Source: Flexivirga oryzae (GTDB taxonomy: Bacteria > Actinomycetota > Actinomycetes > Actinomycetales > Dermatophilaceae). Taken from it: a stretch of 64,000 nucleotides of DNA. The stretch lies in contig NZ_JACHVQ010000003.1 of NCBI RefSeq assembly GCF_014190805.1, positions 310,001-374,000 of the forward strand, in the 5' to 3' direction. Each line of letters starts with the position of its first letter. Within the stretch, counting starts at the first letter, position 1. The position numbers were made by a program, and so were the translations under genes. The notes below the pieces were generated by a model. That model worked only from the letters and a program-made list of their open reading frames with translations, was not told the origin of the DNA and did not search any database. This document shows, one piece after another, positions 16,429 to 26,100 of the stretch.

Positions 16429-19400
16429 GTGGCGATTGCTGAACTGCCCCCTGACTACACGGACCAGGGTGGCCAGGGGGGCGGCATGGTGCCGCCGCAG
16501 GACGTGCCCGCCGAGCAGTCGGTGCTCGGCAGCATGCTGTTGTCCAAGGACGCGATCGCGGACGCGGCCGAGTCGGTCGACGGCCGTGACTTCTACCGGC
16601 CGGCGCACGAGTCGATCTACGAAGCGATCATCGACCTCTACGGCCGGGGGGAGCCGGCCGACGCGATCACCGTTGCCGACGAGCTGACCAAGCGCGGCGA
16701 GCTCAGCCGCGTCGGCGGGCAGGCCTACCTGCACGAGCTGATCCAGGGCGTCCCGACCGCCGCCAACGCCGGCTACTACGCCGAGATCGTGGCCGAGCGG
16801 GCCGTGCTGCGCCGGCTGGTCACTGCCGGCACCCGCATCGTGCAGATGGGGTATGCCGACGGCGGCGGCGATGTCGTCGACGTCATCAACGCCGCCCAGG
16901 CGGAGGTCTTCGGTGTCACCGCCGGCAAGGAGGCCGAGGACTACGTGCGGCTCGGCGAGATCATCGCCGAGACGGCCGACGAGATCGACGCCGCCAGCAG
17001 CACCGGCGGCCAGATGACCGGTGTGCCCACCGGGTTCACCGACCTGGATGCACTCACCAACGGTTTGCACCCTGGCCAGATGATCGTCATTGCCGCACGA
17101 CCGGCGGTGGGCAAGGCGCTCGCGCTCGACACTCCGCTGCCGACCCCCACGGGCTGGACCACGATGGGCGAGGTCAACGTCGGCGACCGACTGATCGCAG
17201 CCGACGGCACACCGACGACGGTCGTTGCGGCGACCGAGGTGATGACCGGGCGCCCGTGCTACGAGGTCGAGTTCTCCGACGGCACGGTGATCGTCGCTGA
17301 CGAGCAACACCAGTGGCTGACCGATACTCGCTCCGGTGGTGGTTCCGCAGTCCGCACCACGCGCGAGATTGCCGACTCGGCGGGCCTTGAGCACAGTGTG
17401 CAGCTGGCCGGCCCGGTGGAGTTGCCGGAGGCAGACCTGCCGGTGCGGCCGTACGCATTCGGAGCGTGGCTCGCTCGAGGCGACGCTGCGTCGGCGGTGA
17501 TCGATGTGGCGGATGACGAGTTGATGATGCTCCTGGAGGGTCAGGGAGGAGCGTCGCCCGACGAGCTCGCCAGTCTTGGAGTGCTTGGCAACAGACATGT
17601 CCCGATGGCTTACCTGCGGGCGGGCGCCGCACAGCGGTGGGATCTCCTGGCCGGATTGCTTGACGCGGTTGGCACGGTCACGGCGTCCGGGAGGATCCAG
17701 TTCACAACTACCGATCTGCAGCTGCGCGATGGCGTTGACGACCTGTTGCGCACGTTGGGAGTGCGGTTCGGGGTGGCGAAGTCGTCGACAGCCTTCACGT
17801 TCACTTTCTCCACGGACCGGGACGTCTTCTGGCTCGACCGGAAGAAGCTGCTGCACAAGCAGCGCAGGGCGCGCACCTTCCAGCGACGCAACTCGGTCTT
17901 CATCGCCGACGTCCGCCCGGTGCCGTCCGTGCCGGTGCGGTGTGTCGAGGTCGACCATCCGGAGCACCTCTATCTCGCAAGCAGCGCGATGATCCCGACC
18001 CACAACTCCACGATCGGTCTGGACATTGCCCGGGCGTGCTCGATCAAGGCGGGTATGACGTCCGCTGTCTTCTCGCTGGAAATGAGCAAGACCGAGATTT
18101 CCATGCGTCTGCTGTCGGCCGAGGGCGGCATACAACTACAGCACATGCGCAAGGGCACGATGCGTGACGAGGACTGGACGCGGCTGGCGACCACGATGGG
18201 CAAGGTGGCGGATGCGCCTTTGTTCATTGATGATTCGCCGAACATGTCGCTGATGGAGATCCGCTCCAAGTGTCGCCGGCTCAAGGAGCGCAACGACCTG
18301 AAGCTGGTGGTTATCGACTACCTGCAGCTGATGACGTCGGGTAAGCGCGTCGAGTCGCGGCAGCAGGAGGTGTCGGAGTTCTCCCGTGCGCTGAAGCTGC
18401 TGGCCAAGGAGCTCAACGTGCCGGTGATCGCGATCAGCCAGCTCAACCGTGGCCCCGAGCAGCGCACCGACAAGCGCCCGCAGATGTCCGACCTGCGTGA
18501 GTCGGGCTGCCTCACGGCCGACACGCGGCTGCTGCGCGCCGACTCGGGTGCGGAGCAGTCGATCGGGGAACTGGCGAGAAGGGGTGAGAAGGACGTGCCG
18601 GTCTGGGCCCTGGATGATTCGCTCCGGTATGTCGTCAGGCATCTCACGCACGCCTTCTCCACAGGGGTGCGCCCCGTGTTCCGGATGACGCTGGCGTCCG
18701 GCAAGACCATCCGCGCAACGGAGAACCACCGCTTCCTGACGTATGACGGCTGGCGCCAGCTCGGCGACCTGCGCACCGGCGACCGGCTGGCGGTGCCGCG
18801 GCACGTGCCGGCGCCGGAGATGTTCGAGCCGCTCGAAAACGACGCCCAGCTGAAGACGATGGCGTACTACTGGTCGTCGCGGACACCGTTCAAACCGCGC
18901 AATTATGAACGCGAAGCGGATGCCTGCGCCATCGGGGTCGACATCCTGCCCGCCGAGAGGCGCGAGCTGATCCCGGACCTGTTCCACATGTCCAAGCGCG
19001 AGATGGCGGTCTTCGCCAACGCGTTGTGGCGGCTGGACGGTCCGGTGACTCGTGGCGCCGACGGTGACGCGCAGATCTTCCTGCAGGCAGCGTCACGGCG
19101 GTTGATCGACGACGTCGCGCGGTTGCTGCTGCGCTTCGGCATCTCGACGCAGGTCCTGCGAGCGGTCGGGGGTTACCAGCTGCACGTGCGCGGGGTCGAC
19201 GACGTGCGGCGGTTCCTGCAGGAGATCTACAGCAAGGGATCGCTGAACGCCGAGCAGGCCGCCCTCCGCGACGAAGTGCGTGCAGCGACCGCCGCGCGCG
19301 GGGAGCAGACGGTCGATCCGGCACTGCGCGAGCACCTGCAACTTGCGGTTGCCAGCGGTGATGATGCGCCCGCTCTCTCTGCGGTCGCGACTGCCCTGGA

Positions 19401-19731
19401 CACTGCCGACCTGGACCTGGAAGCCATCAACGACATCCTGTGGGATCCGGTCGTGTCCATCGACGCGGACGGCATCGAAGAGGTCTTCGACGCAACCGTC
19501 GTCGGTGGCCACAACTTCATCGCCGACGGCATCGCCGCGCACAACAGCATTGAGCAGGACGCGGACATGGTGATCCTGCTGCACCGCGAGGACTCCTATG
19601 ACAAGGAGTCCGAGCGCGCCGGCGAAGCAGACCTGATCGTCGCCAAGCACCGCAACGGCCCCACCGACACGATCACCGTTGCGTTCCAGGGGCATTACTC
19701 GCGCTTCACGAACATGGCGCAGAACTTCTGA
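16429..19731 (+). CDS. dnaB: Replicative DNA helicase DnaB containing two inteins
   Basis: The 1100-residue precursor excises to a normal 457-residue helicase. The N-terminal DnaG-interaction domain is PPQDVPAEQSVLGSMLLSKD to about residue 160. The RecA-like motor begins TGVPTGFTDLDALTNGLHPG. Its Walker A, ARPAVGK/ST, is split after Lys229 by intein 1. Walker B is LVVIDYLQLM, and the C-terminal DLRESG/SIEQDAD is split by intein 2. The final part reads LIVAKHRNGPTDTITVAFQG. GTG 16429 has GAGGAG 8 nt upstream, while the frame from 16369 is unsupported. The gene follows rplI and MATE as in other actinobacteria. Helicase activity must depend on splicing, since both interruptions fall in catalytic motifs. 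Confidence 0.97.
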   Translation: MAIAELPPDYTDQGGQGGGMVPPQDVPAEQSVLGSMLLSKDAIADAAESVDGRDFYRPAHESIYEAIIDLYGRGEPADAITVADELTKRGELSRVGGQAYLHELIQGVPTAANAGYYAEIVAERAVLRRLVTAGTRIVQMGYADGGGDVVDVINAAQAEVFGVTAGKEAEDYVRLGEIIAETADEIDAASSTGGQMTGVPTGFTDLDALTNGLHPGQMIVIAARPAVGKALALDTPLPTPTGWTTMGEVNVGDRLIAADGTPTTVVAATEVMTGRPCYEVEFSDGTVIVADEQHQWLTDTRSGGGSAVRTTREIADSAGLEHSVQLAGPVELPEADLPVRPYAFGAWLARGDAASAVIDVADDELMMLLEGQGGASPDELASLGVLGNRHVPMAYLRAGAAQRWDLLAGLLDAVGTVTASGRIQFTTTDLQLRDGVDDLLRTLGVRFGVAKSSTAFTFTFSTDRDVFWLDRKKLLHKQRRARTFQRRNSVFIADVRPVPSVPVRCVEVDHPEHLYLASSAMIPTHNSTIGLDIARACSIKAGMTSAVFSLEMSKTEISMRLLSAEGGIQLQHMRKGTMRDEDWTRLATTMGKVADAPLFIDDSPNMSLMEIRSKCRRLKERNDLKLVVIDYLQLMTSGKRVESRQQEVSEFSRALKLLAKELNVPVIAISQLNRGPEQRTDKRPQMSDLRESGCLTADTRLLRADSGAEQSIGELARRGEKDVPVWALDDSLRYVVRHLTHAFSTGVRPVFRMTLASGKTIRATENHRFLTYDGWRQLGDLRTGDRLAVPRHVPAPEMFEPLENDAQLKTMAYYWSSRTPFKPRNYEREADACAIGVDILPAERRELIPDLFHMSKREMAVFANALWRLDGPVTRGADGDAQIFLQAASRRLIDDVARLLLRFGISTQVLRAVGGYQLHVRGVDDVRRFLQEIYSKGSLNAEQAALRDEVRAATAARGEQTVDPALREHLQLAVASGDDAPALSAVATALDTADLDLEAINDILWDPVVSIDADGIEEVFDATVVGGHNFIADGIAAHNSIEQDADMVILLHREDSYDKESERAGEADLIVAKHRNGPTDTITVAFQGHYSRFTNMAQNF
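17116..18006 (+). other. Intein 1 of DnaB: class 3 (WCT), decayed homing endonuclease
   Basis: 297 residues inserted between Lys and Ser of the P-loop. The first residue is Ala (ALALDTPLPTPTGW), which cannot act as the usual Cys1/Ser1 nucleophile. Instead the class 3 triad is present: Trp in DEQHQW (block B), Cys in VRCVEVDHPEHLYL (block F) and Thr before the terminal His-Asn (IPTHN), followed by Ser+1. The endonuclease region keeps LLAGLLDAVGTV, but the acidic residue expected before the Gly of a LAGLIDADG motif is Val. The partner motif (AFGAWLARGDA) is irregular, so endonuclease activity is probably lost. Confidence 0.92.
18508..19545 (+). other. Intein 2 of DnaB: class 1, partly reduced endonuclease
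   Basis: 346 residues inserted in LRESG/SIEQD, the site used by the cyanobacterial and Rhodothermus DnaB inteins. It starts with Cys1 (CLTADTRLLRADSG). Block B contains ATENHRF with Thr and His, and block F is FDATVVGGHNFIADG. It ends AAHN before Ser+1, so all class 1 splicing residues are present. One LAGLIDADG-like motif remains (VFANALWRLDGPV, Asp kept). The expected first motif, in the stretch MAYYWSSRTPFKPRN, is not recognisable, so the nuclease may be inactive or divergent. Confidence 0.92.
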
Positions 19732-19751
19732 CGCATTCCGGGTGAGAAATT

Positions 19752-21626
19752 GTGGACGATGGCGACGAGCAGATCCAAGAGAGAAGAACTAGATGGCGGA
19801 TAATTCAGCCTGACGAACTAATCGCGACATTTCTGTTGCCGCTGCCGGATCCCATCGGACTTGAAGATGGCACAATCATCCCCACCTTCGTCCCTCTGGA
19901 TAACATAGAGATCGACCTTCTCCAGCCGTGGCTCAACCATCTCTGGTTTCAAGACAGTGCTGGGGGCGACTATGCATACCCGTGCAGCGAGATTTTGGGG
20001 AATGACGCGTCGCACACCGATTGGTCAGACAAGTACGCGCTTTCCAGCTCTATCCAATTTCATCAGACGTTTAGTGACGCAGCGATCCGTGATGGCCTCG
20101 AAGCCGCGATGAATGTCGCGAGGGTCGTCTCTGGACCGCATCTGACGACAGAAGAAAAGGCCGAGGCCCTGAGCGAGCAGATGGTGCGACATATCGCATT
20201 GGATCATTTGCGATCTGCAGGGCTAGGGGCAGTCACAATCGCCGAGTGTGGGGTTGGCTTACGGATTGCAGGAGGCACTCTCGGTTCGGCGGGACCGTTC
20301 ACCTTCGGAGGTGCTCGCGAGAATACTGCTGAGCCACTCGAGGCCGATGAAGTCTATCCGGACCAAGTGGCGAGATGGTCTTGGCGCTTCTTTCCACCGG
20401 ATGCCGTCATCGATCCGCTGTTGGTCGAGCGTCGACTGCGAAACGCGATCGCTGTCGCGATTACAGATCTGCGATCCATACAGCGCGCAACAGTTGCGTT
20501 TCAACGTGAGCCGACAATAATCAGTTCGATTGAACGGTTGCCACTCTTTGTGCCAGTGATTCTTCGTCGAGCATCTCAAATCGGTGATCCCACCGTGGCA
20601 CCGGAAGTGAACCTGATGGTCACGCGAGGGGTGATTGGATCAATCGTAGCGCCACAGACCATTTCCACGGATATGATGGTCTCCCTTAGCGACACTCGAC
20701 ATCGACTCGATAACGGGGTCTTCTCGGCGCACCTGGATTTACATCGAGAGGCGATGGTTGCCATTGATCGATATGGGGATATGCGCATGGGAGCGCTCTT
20801 GCTCGGAATATCTGCCGAATCGCTGCTTGATGAGTTAATCTTGCATCTGATGTGGGAAGAGGCGAAGTCACCAGAACACGCCGCGCGCGAGTGGATGCGG
20901 GGCTTGGACGCCCGAGTTCGCTCCGAACTCCCAAGTCGTCTCGGCGGGCCTTGGGACATGACTCGGCGCAACGCGATCGGTGTCTGGGCCCAGGAAGTCG
21001 CCGCGCTGAGGCACCGCGTCGTCCACGCGGCGTACATCCCGAGTCGTGCGGAGGCGGAGGCAGCAGTTCGCGGCGTCAATCGTCTGGTCTCTCACCTGTG
21101 TGACCGACTAGCTGCACAGGACATCCTCTCGAAATACCCGCGGACCGCTCTTTCGCTAGCATGTGAGGATGGGTTACGGCGTCGGAATGCTTATACGCGC
21201 CGCCTCAGTGAGTTGCAGAATGACCGACGCGAAGTGCCTTGGCACGAGACCTTCGTCCGCTGGCGCGAGGCTTGGAGGCGGACTCGCCAGGATATAGACG
21301 GCAAACCTCGGGAACCAATGCTCGATCAAACGAGAATTCTCGCTGTCAGAGATCCAGATCGAACCTTGCGTTGGGTGCTTCACGACTACACGCAACACCT
21401 TGCACTTCAGGTTGAAGCTCCGGGTATTCCCGCACGCATTCTGAAGCAAATCCACAGTAGTGCCGACAGCTTTCACTCTCTGGGCTACCCGCTCCCAGTT
21501 TCCACCTCTTTGCGTGATGTCCCGAAGCCGGTGGTTTCGCAAGATGCTCGGTGGACAGAGGAGTACCACCTTGTGCCGATGACCGGAGTGATGGTGGATA
21601 GAAGCGACCTGCGCCAAGAAATGTGA
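19752..21626 (+). CDS. Unknown protein with HEPN-like C-terminal region; possible defence gene
   Basis: 624 aa, GTG start 20 bp after dnaB. No complete family recognised. Around residues 345-450 a helical region reads MGALLLGISAESLLDELILH and then LRHRVVHAAYIPSRAEAEAA, with Arg420-x4-His425. This matches the R-x4-6-H catalytic motif of HEPN ribonucleases used by many toxins and abortive-infection proteins. The first 300 residues are predicted mixed alpha/beta without known motifs. Base composition is clearly lower in G/C than dnaB, indicating transfer. It stands between dnaB and a restriction island, which fits a defence role, but that is inference. HEPN domains also occur in non-nuclease proteins. 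Confidence 0.7.
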   Translation: MDDGDEQIQERRTRWRIIQPDELIATFLLPLPDPIGLEDGTIIPTFVPLDNIEIDLLQPWLNHLWFQDSAGGDYAYPCSEILGNDASHTDWSDKYALSSSIQFHQTFSDAAIRDGLEAAMNVARVVSGPHLTTEEKAEALSEQMVRHIALDHLRSAGLGAVTIAECGVGLRIAGGTLGSAGPFTFGGARENTAEPLEADEVYPDQVARWSWRFFPPDAVIDPLLVERRLRNAIAVAITDLRSIQRATVAFQREPTIISSIERLPLFVPVILRRASQIGDPTVAPEVNLMVTRGVIGSIVAPQTISTDMMVSLSDTRHRLDNGVFSAHLDLHREAMVAIDRYGDMRMGALLLGISAESLLDELILHLMWEEAKSPEHAAREWMRGLDARVRSELPSRLGGPWDMTRRNAIGVWAQEVAALRHRVVHAAYIPSRAEAEAAVRGVNRLVSHLCDRLAAQDILSKYPRTALSLACEDGLRRRNAYTRRLSELQNDRREVPWHETFVRWREAWRRTRQDIDGKPREPMLDQTRILAVRDPDRTLRWVLHDYTQHLALQVEAPGIPARILKQIHSSADSFHSLGYPLPVSTSLRDVPKPVVSQDARWTEEYHLVPMTGVMVDRSDLRQEM

Positions 21627-21802
21627 CCTCGATCATGGCAAGGGCTTGTAGTGGGGCGAGAAATCCTCCATTGTGAAGTCCGAGAAATTAAACCCTGACG
21701 AAAGCGGACGGCAAATGGGGCATCCCTTGGGCCTTAGAAGAACCGAATCCGAGTCGCCGCCACCTAATACGTATATCAATGTGCGTCCCGGGATCGAGCG
21801 CA

Positions 21803-21808
21803 TAGAAT
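21803..21808 (+). promoter_or_regulatory. Leaderless -10 (TAGAAT) for the 21815 gene
   Basis: TAGAAT ends 6 nt before GTG 21815. The spacer 21627-21802 has no gene. Confidence 0.5.
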
Positions 21809-21814
21809 AGTGAT

Positions 21815-23032
21815 GTGACAGCGGACCGTGGGGCCCAGCACTACTTTCCGGCCTCCCTAATCGGAACCTTCTCGGCGGATACATCCGGACCTCGCCGATC
21901 GCGCCACGTGTTCGTGGCACGTCGAGGCGTTGACTTGACGCTCAGGCTGCGCGCGGAGCGGGCTGGCATCGACCCGCGGGCGCACCACGTCTATGGTCAC
22001 CCTGGAGTTGGTGGGGTCGACTTGGACGGTTTATGGCAGAGTGCCGAGTGGAGAATTGACGACTTGCTGGCGGGCGTCGCGGCCACGTCGAATTGTGGGT
22101 GGGCTCCGACCGCTTGGTTCGTTCTGACAGCAAGTCCATACGTTGGACACCTACTCGCACGCCATCCAAAATTGACTCTGCACGAGACGTTCGACCTAAA
22201 GGTGGACGACACGGACGATGCACGGATCTTTCGGTACGGTCTCACTGGCAGCCTCATCGACAGAGTCATGACCCGCTCTCGGTGGTCGATTGCTAGAGCG
22301 GGAGCGGCTACAGAATGGACCACGAACGACCTAGGGATGCTCTGGCTTCCTGGGTACGGTCCGGGTACGGTTTTGGTCCCGGTCAGTCCGAGGTATGCCT
22401 TTGTCCTAGCCGCTGGATCCCCGACTTATCGCTACGGTCACGGGAGGATCGCGATGAGAACATATGACTGGTCTGACGACGATGTCGCTGTCATTAACGA
22501 CCTACTCGCGATGTTGGCACCGCGGGAGGTTTACAGCAGGAGCGAGCGGCTGGCGGACCGAAGTCGGGCCCTATGGCAGGACGCCGACACGGTGTCGAAT
22601 AGGGATGGTGTTGACGCCATTTTGCTCAGGCAGTTCGAGGCCGAGCAGGTAGCCTACCCGCTTCTCCAAGGACAGTTCGTCGATAATGAAACGTCTTGGG
22701 GCCGTTTTATGGCTGCAACGCACCAGTTCGAGTGCTCATGCGAAGAGATTTGGTCCAAGGTAGGGGAAAAGGATGCGGGTCGGGCTCGTGCCGCGATGCA
22801 CGGCGCTATCGCTACGGGTATTGCGTCCTTGCGCCGGGAGAGTCCTCGGACTTGGGAAGATATAATCATGCACGGGAAGCCAAGCCCTCAAGTGCCCTCG
22901 GTGATGAACGCGAAGGTCGTTTCGACAGATCCATTTTTGTGCGCGATTGTTGATCGTCAAGGAATCCGTGTTCTGCGACCTGACAGGGAACATGGATTGC
23001 AGGGCTTTATCCGAGCGAGTAACTCAGGATAG
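21815..23032 (+). CDS. DUF4238-like protein of unknown function
   Basis: 405 aa. The opening RGAQHYFPASLIGTFSA, followed by RSRHVFVARRGV, resembles the start of DUF4238 proteins, in which an H-Y-V-P/L-x-x-F motif opens a globular domain of unknown activity. A central hydrophobic strand GTVLVPVSPRYAFVLAAG also fits. No nuclease or NTPase motif is visible. The GTG start has a leaderless -10. Composition is A/T-rich relative to the core genome, like the preceding HEPN-like gene, so the two probably arrived together. It is convergent with hsdR across a shared terminator. The family call is tentative. Confidence 0.55.
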   Translation: MTADRGAQHYFPASLIGTFSADTSGPRRSRHVFVARRGVDLTLRLRAERAGIDPRAHHVYGHPGVGGVDLDGLWQSAEWRIDDLLAGVAATSNCGWAPTAWFVLTASPYVGHLLARHPKLTLHETFDLKVDDTDDARIFRYGLTGSLIDRVMTRSRWSIARAGAATEWTTNDLGMLWLPGYGPGTVLVPVSPRYAFVLAAGSPTYRYGHGRIAMRTYDWSDDDVAVINDLLAMLAPREVYSRSERLADRSRALWQDADTVSNRDGVDAILLRQFEAEQVAYPLLQGQFVDNETSWGRFMAATHQFECSCEEIWSKVGEKDAGRARAAMHGAIATGIASLRRESPRTWEDIIMHGKPSPQVPSVMNAKVVSTDPFLCAIVDRQGIRVLRPDREHGLQGFIRASNSG

Positions 23033-23118
23033 CTGAGGATTCGTTCGCCTATGACCCGTGAGTTTCACGATTGCCCATCGAGCTGTCTGTCTGCAGTTGA
23101 CACACGCATTTGGGGGTC

Positions 23119-23147
23119 TTTGTCTCCTCTGGGCCGGAGGAGACAAA
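23119..23147. terminator. Bidirectional terminator between DUF4238-like gene and hsdR
   Basis: Perfect 11-bp arms TTTGTCTCCTC / GAGGAGACAAA with a 7-nt loop. A-tract and T-tract flanks allow function on both strands in this convergent spacer. Confidence 0.85.
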
Positions 23148-23185
23148 ATCGGCTTGCAGCACGTGGCGCGCTCTGTCGTCGGCTG

Positions 23186-26100
23186 TCACGCTGCGCCACC
23201 TGGCGACGCGTGCGCGTTCACGTCCCGCAGGATCTCGACGATGCCTTCGTAATCACTCGGGAAGATGAAGTCGACGGTGCCGTGGTCGGTGTATGGCGAC
23301 TCGTAAAGGCGCGCAGGTTCCATGATCCCGTTGGCGGTGAGCTCGTCCACGATCAGTGACACGAAGCGGATCTGGTCCACGGAAAACCTCGTGTCGTCCA
23401 GGAACGCGGCGAAGGCCTCGTTGGCGGCGCTGCGGTCGAGGCCGACGAGGGAGCGGATGAATGGGCCGAGTTCGCCGGCCCGTTCGGTGACCCACTCCAG
23501 ATCGACCGGTTGATCGCCGCCGGCCTCCACCAGCATCTTCGCCAGCGAGTCCAGGTCCTCGGCCGTCAGCTGCTTGTTGCGCCGCAGTCGTTGCAGGGCG
23601 ACGTGGTCCTCGTGTGCCTTCAGATACGCCTGGGCCTTCGCGCGGAAGCGCTCCCAGTTCATCCCGCCCGTCGCCTGCGGCAACTCCACGATCGATGCGT
23701 CGTCGAGCGTGTCCTCGAAGTCGGTGTAGACCGGGTTCTGCCGGGTCTTCTCGACGAACCGCACCAGTCCGCGCAACCGCAGCCGCATCACCTCGAGCAT
23801 CGGCAAGGTGACGTCGACCCACCACTCGTCCCCGGCGACTTCGTCGAGCAACTCCAACTGAGCCGCGACCGACGGGATCGTCTTCTTCGGCAGCAGCGCC
23901 GCCGCGATCGCCTGCACGGTCTCCCGGATCCGTTCTGCGGCAACGGCATCGCCCTCCAGCTGCGCCAGCTGACGGCGCAGCACCAGCAGGTCGAAGCGCT
24001 TCGCCTCCTCGTCCGGGTCCCGCACGGTCGACGGCAATCCGGCCAGGTGCGACAGGATTTCAGCCGCATCGTCGTTCGACACCGCGTCCCACCGGGCCCG
24101 CGACGACCACTTCTCCACCTGCTGCCGCTGCGCCCGCACCAGCACGTTGTCCAGGTTCATCCCCGCGACGAACTCCTGCAGCCAGTCGGCCGTCGTCCGC
24201 CGCAGGTCCGACGACGCAGACGCGTGATCCAGCGCCACCACCAAACCGAGCCGCGACTCGAAAAGCCTTTGGGTGAGCGACTTCTGGAGCGAACCCTCCG
24301 ACCCAGGCAGGTCCTGGCTGAAGTAGTCCAGGTTGCCGCAGAAGTCAAAGACGAAGAAGTCCTTCTTGTCCTCGCCCGGCCCGAAAATGCCCGGGCACAA
24401 CCGCGTCCCGCGACCGATCATCTGCCAGAACTTCGACTTGGACCGCACCAGCTTGAAGAAGACCAGGTTCACGACTTCGGGCACGTCGATGCCGGTGTCG
24501 AGCATGTCCACACTGATCGCGATGTGCGGCGCCTTGTCGGCCTGCGAGAAGTCGTCGATCAGGCTCTGTGCGTAGGTGATCTGGTGGGTGATGACCCGGG
24601 CGAACTGCCCGCCATACTCCGGGTAGGCGACATTGAAGCGCTCCGCGATGAACTCGGCATGCGCCTGGCTCTTGGCGAAAATGATCGTCTTGCCGAGCCG
24701 GTCGCCGCCGGCCACCTTGTAACCCTCCGTCATCAGCGTGGAGATCACCCTGTCCACGGTGTCCTCGTTGAAGAGGAACCGGTTGAGCTCTTCGGGATCG
24801 ACCGCGGCCGGCGGGCCGTCCTCACCCCAGTCGAGCGCGTCCCACTCGTCCTTCTCCGCGTCGGTCAGGTCGTCATACCGGATGCCCTGCCGTAAGAACT
24901 TGGTGCCGACCGAGACCCCGAACGGCGGCACCAGGAAGCCGTCGGCCACCGCCTCGTCCAGGCCGTAGGCGTCGGTCGGGACGCCGTCCTCCAGGTGGAA
25001 GAGCCGGTAGGTGTTGTGGTCGACCTCGTCCTTCGGCGTCGCGGTCAGCCCGACCAGGTAGGCGTCGAACCAGTCGAAGATCGCGCCGTACTTCTGATAC
25101 ACCGACCGGTGCGCCTCGTCGATGATGATCAGGTCGAAATAGCCGGGCCCGAAGCGGCGGCTGCCGTCGTCAATTTCGTTGATGAGGTTCAAGATCGTCG
25201 GGTATGTCGAGGCGTAGACCCGGCCGTCGGCATTCCGCTCGGTGACCAGGTTGACGGTGGTGACGCTCGGCAGGTGCGTCTTGAACGCGTTGACCGCCTG
25301 CTTCACCAGCGCTGTCCGGTCGGCCAGGAACAGCACGCGTTTGACCCAGCCGGCCTTCATCAACTGGTCGACGAGCGCGATCACCGTGCGGGTCTTGCCG
25401 GCCCCGGTTGCCATGACCAGCAACGCTTCCCGCTCCCGCTTGTCGAAGGCTGCGTCGATGGCCTTGATCGCGCGGGTCTGGTAGTAGCGCTCGACGATGC
25501 TCGCGTCGACCGGTGCTCCGGCCAGCGGCAGCCGGGTCTGCCGGCGCTGGATCATCAGCTCCAGCTCGTCGCGGGTGTAGAAACCCTGGATCTCCCGCGG
25601 TGGGTACCCCGAGCCGGGGAACGCGGCGTCGTCCCAGATCCAGTGCTGGTAGCCGTTGCTGTAGAAAATCACTGGGCGGCGGCCGAATTCGGCCTCGAGG
25701 CAGTCGGCATACAACGTGGCCTGCTGTTGCCCGACTTGTGGGCTCTTGGTGGTCCGCTTGGCCTCGACGACCGCGAGAGGCAGCCCGTCCGCGCCCCACA
25801 GCACGTAGTCGACGAACCCGTCTCCGCCGCCGTTAGGCATGCCCGTCACCGGGTACTCCCGGTCACGCTCCTGATCCAGTGGCCAACCCGCCTCTGCCAG
25901 CAGCACATCGATGATCAGCCGACGGGTCTCGGCCTCGCTGTAGTCGTGGTCATCCGGCGCGGTGTTGGTCGCCTGTGCCGCGGCGATCTGTTGCTTGAGC
26001 TCGGCGATCTCGGCGTCCTTCGCAGCCGCCAGGTCGTCGCGCTCGGCCAGTGCCTTCGCGTGGGCTTCATCCTGTGCTTTGAACTTCGCGGCGAGCTTGA

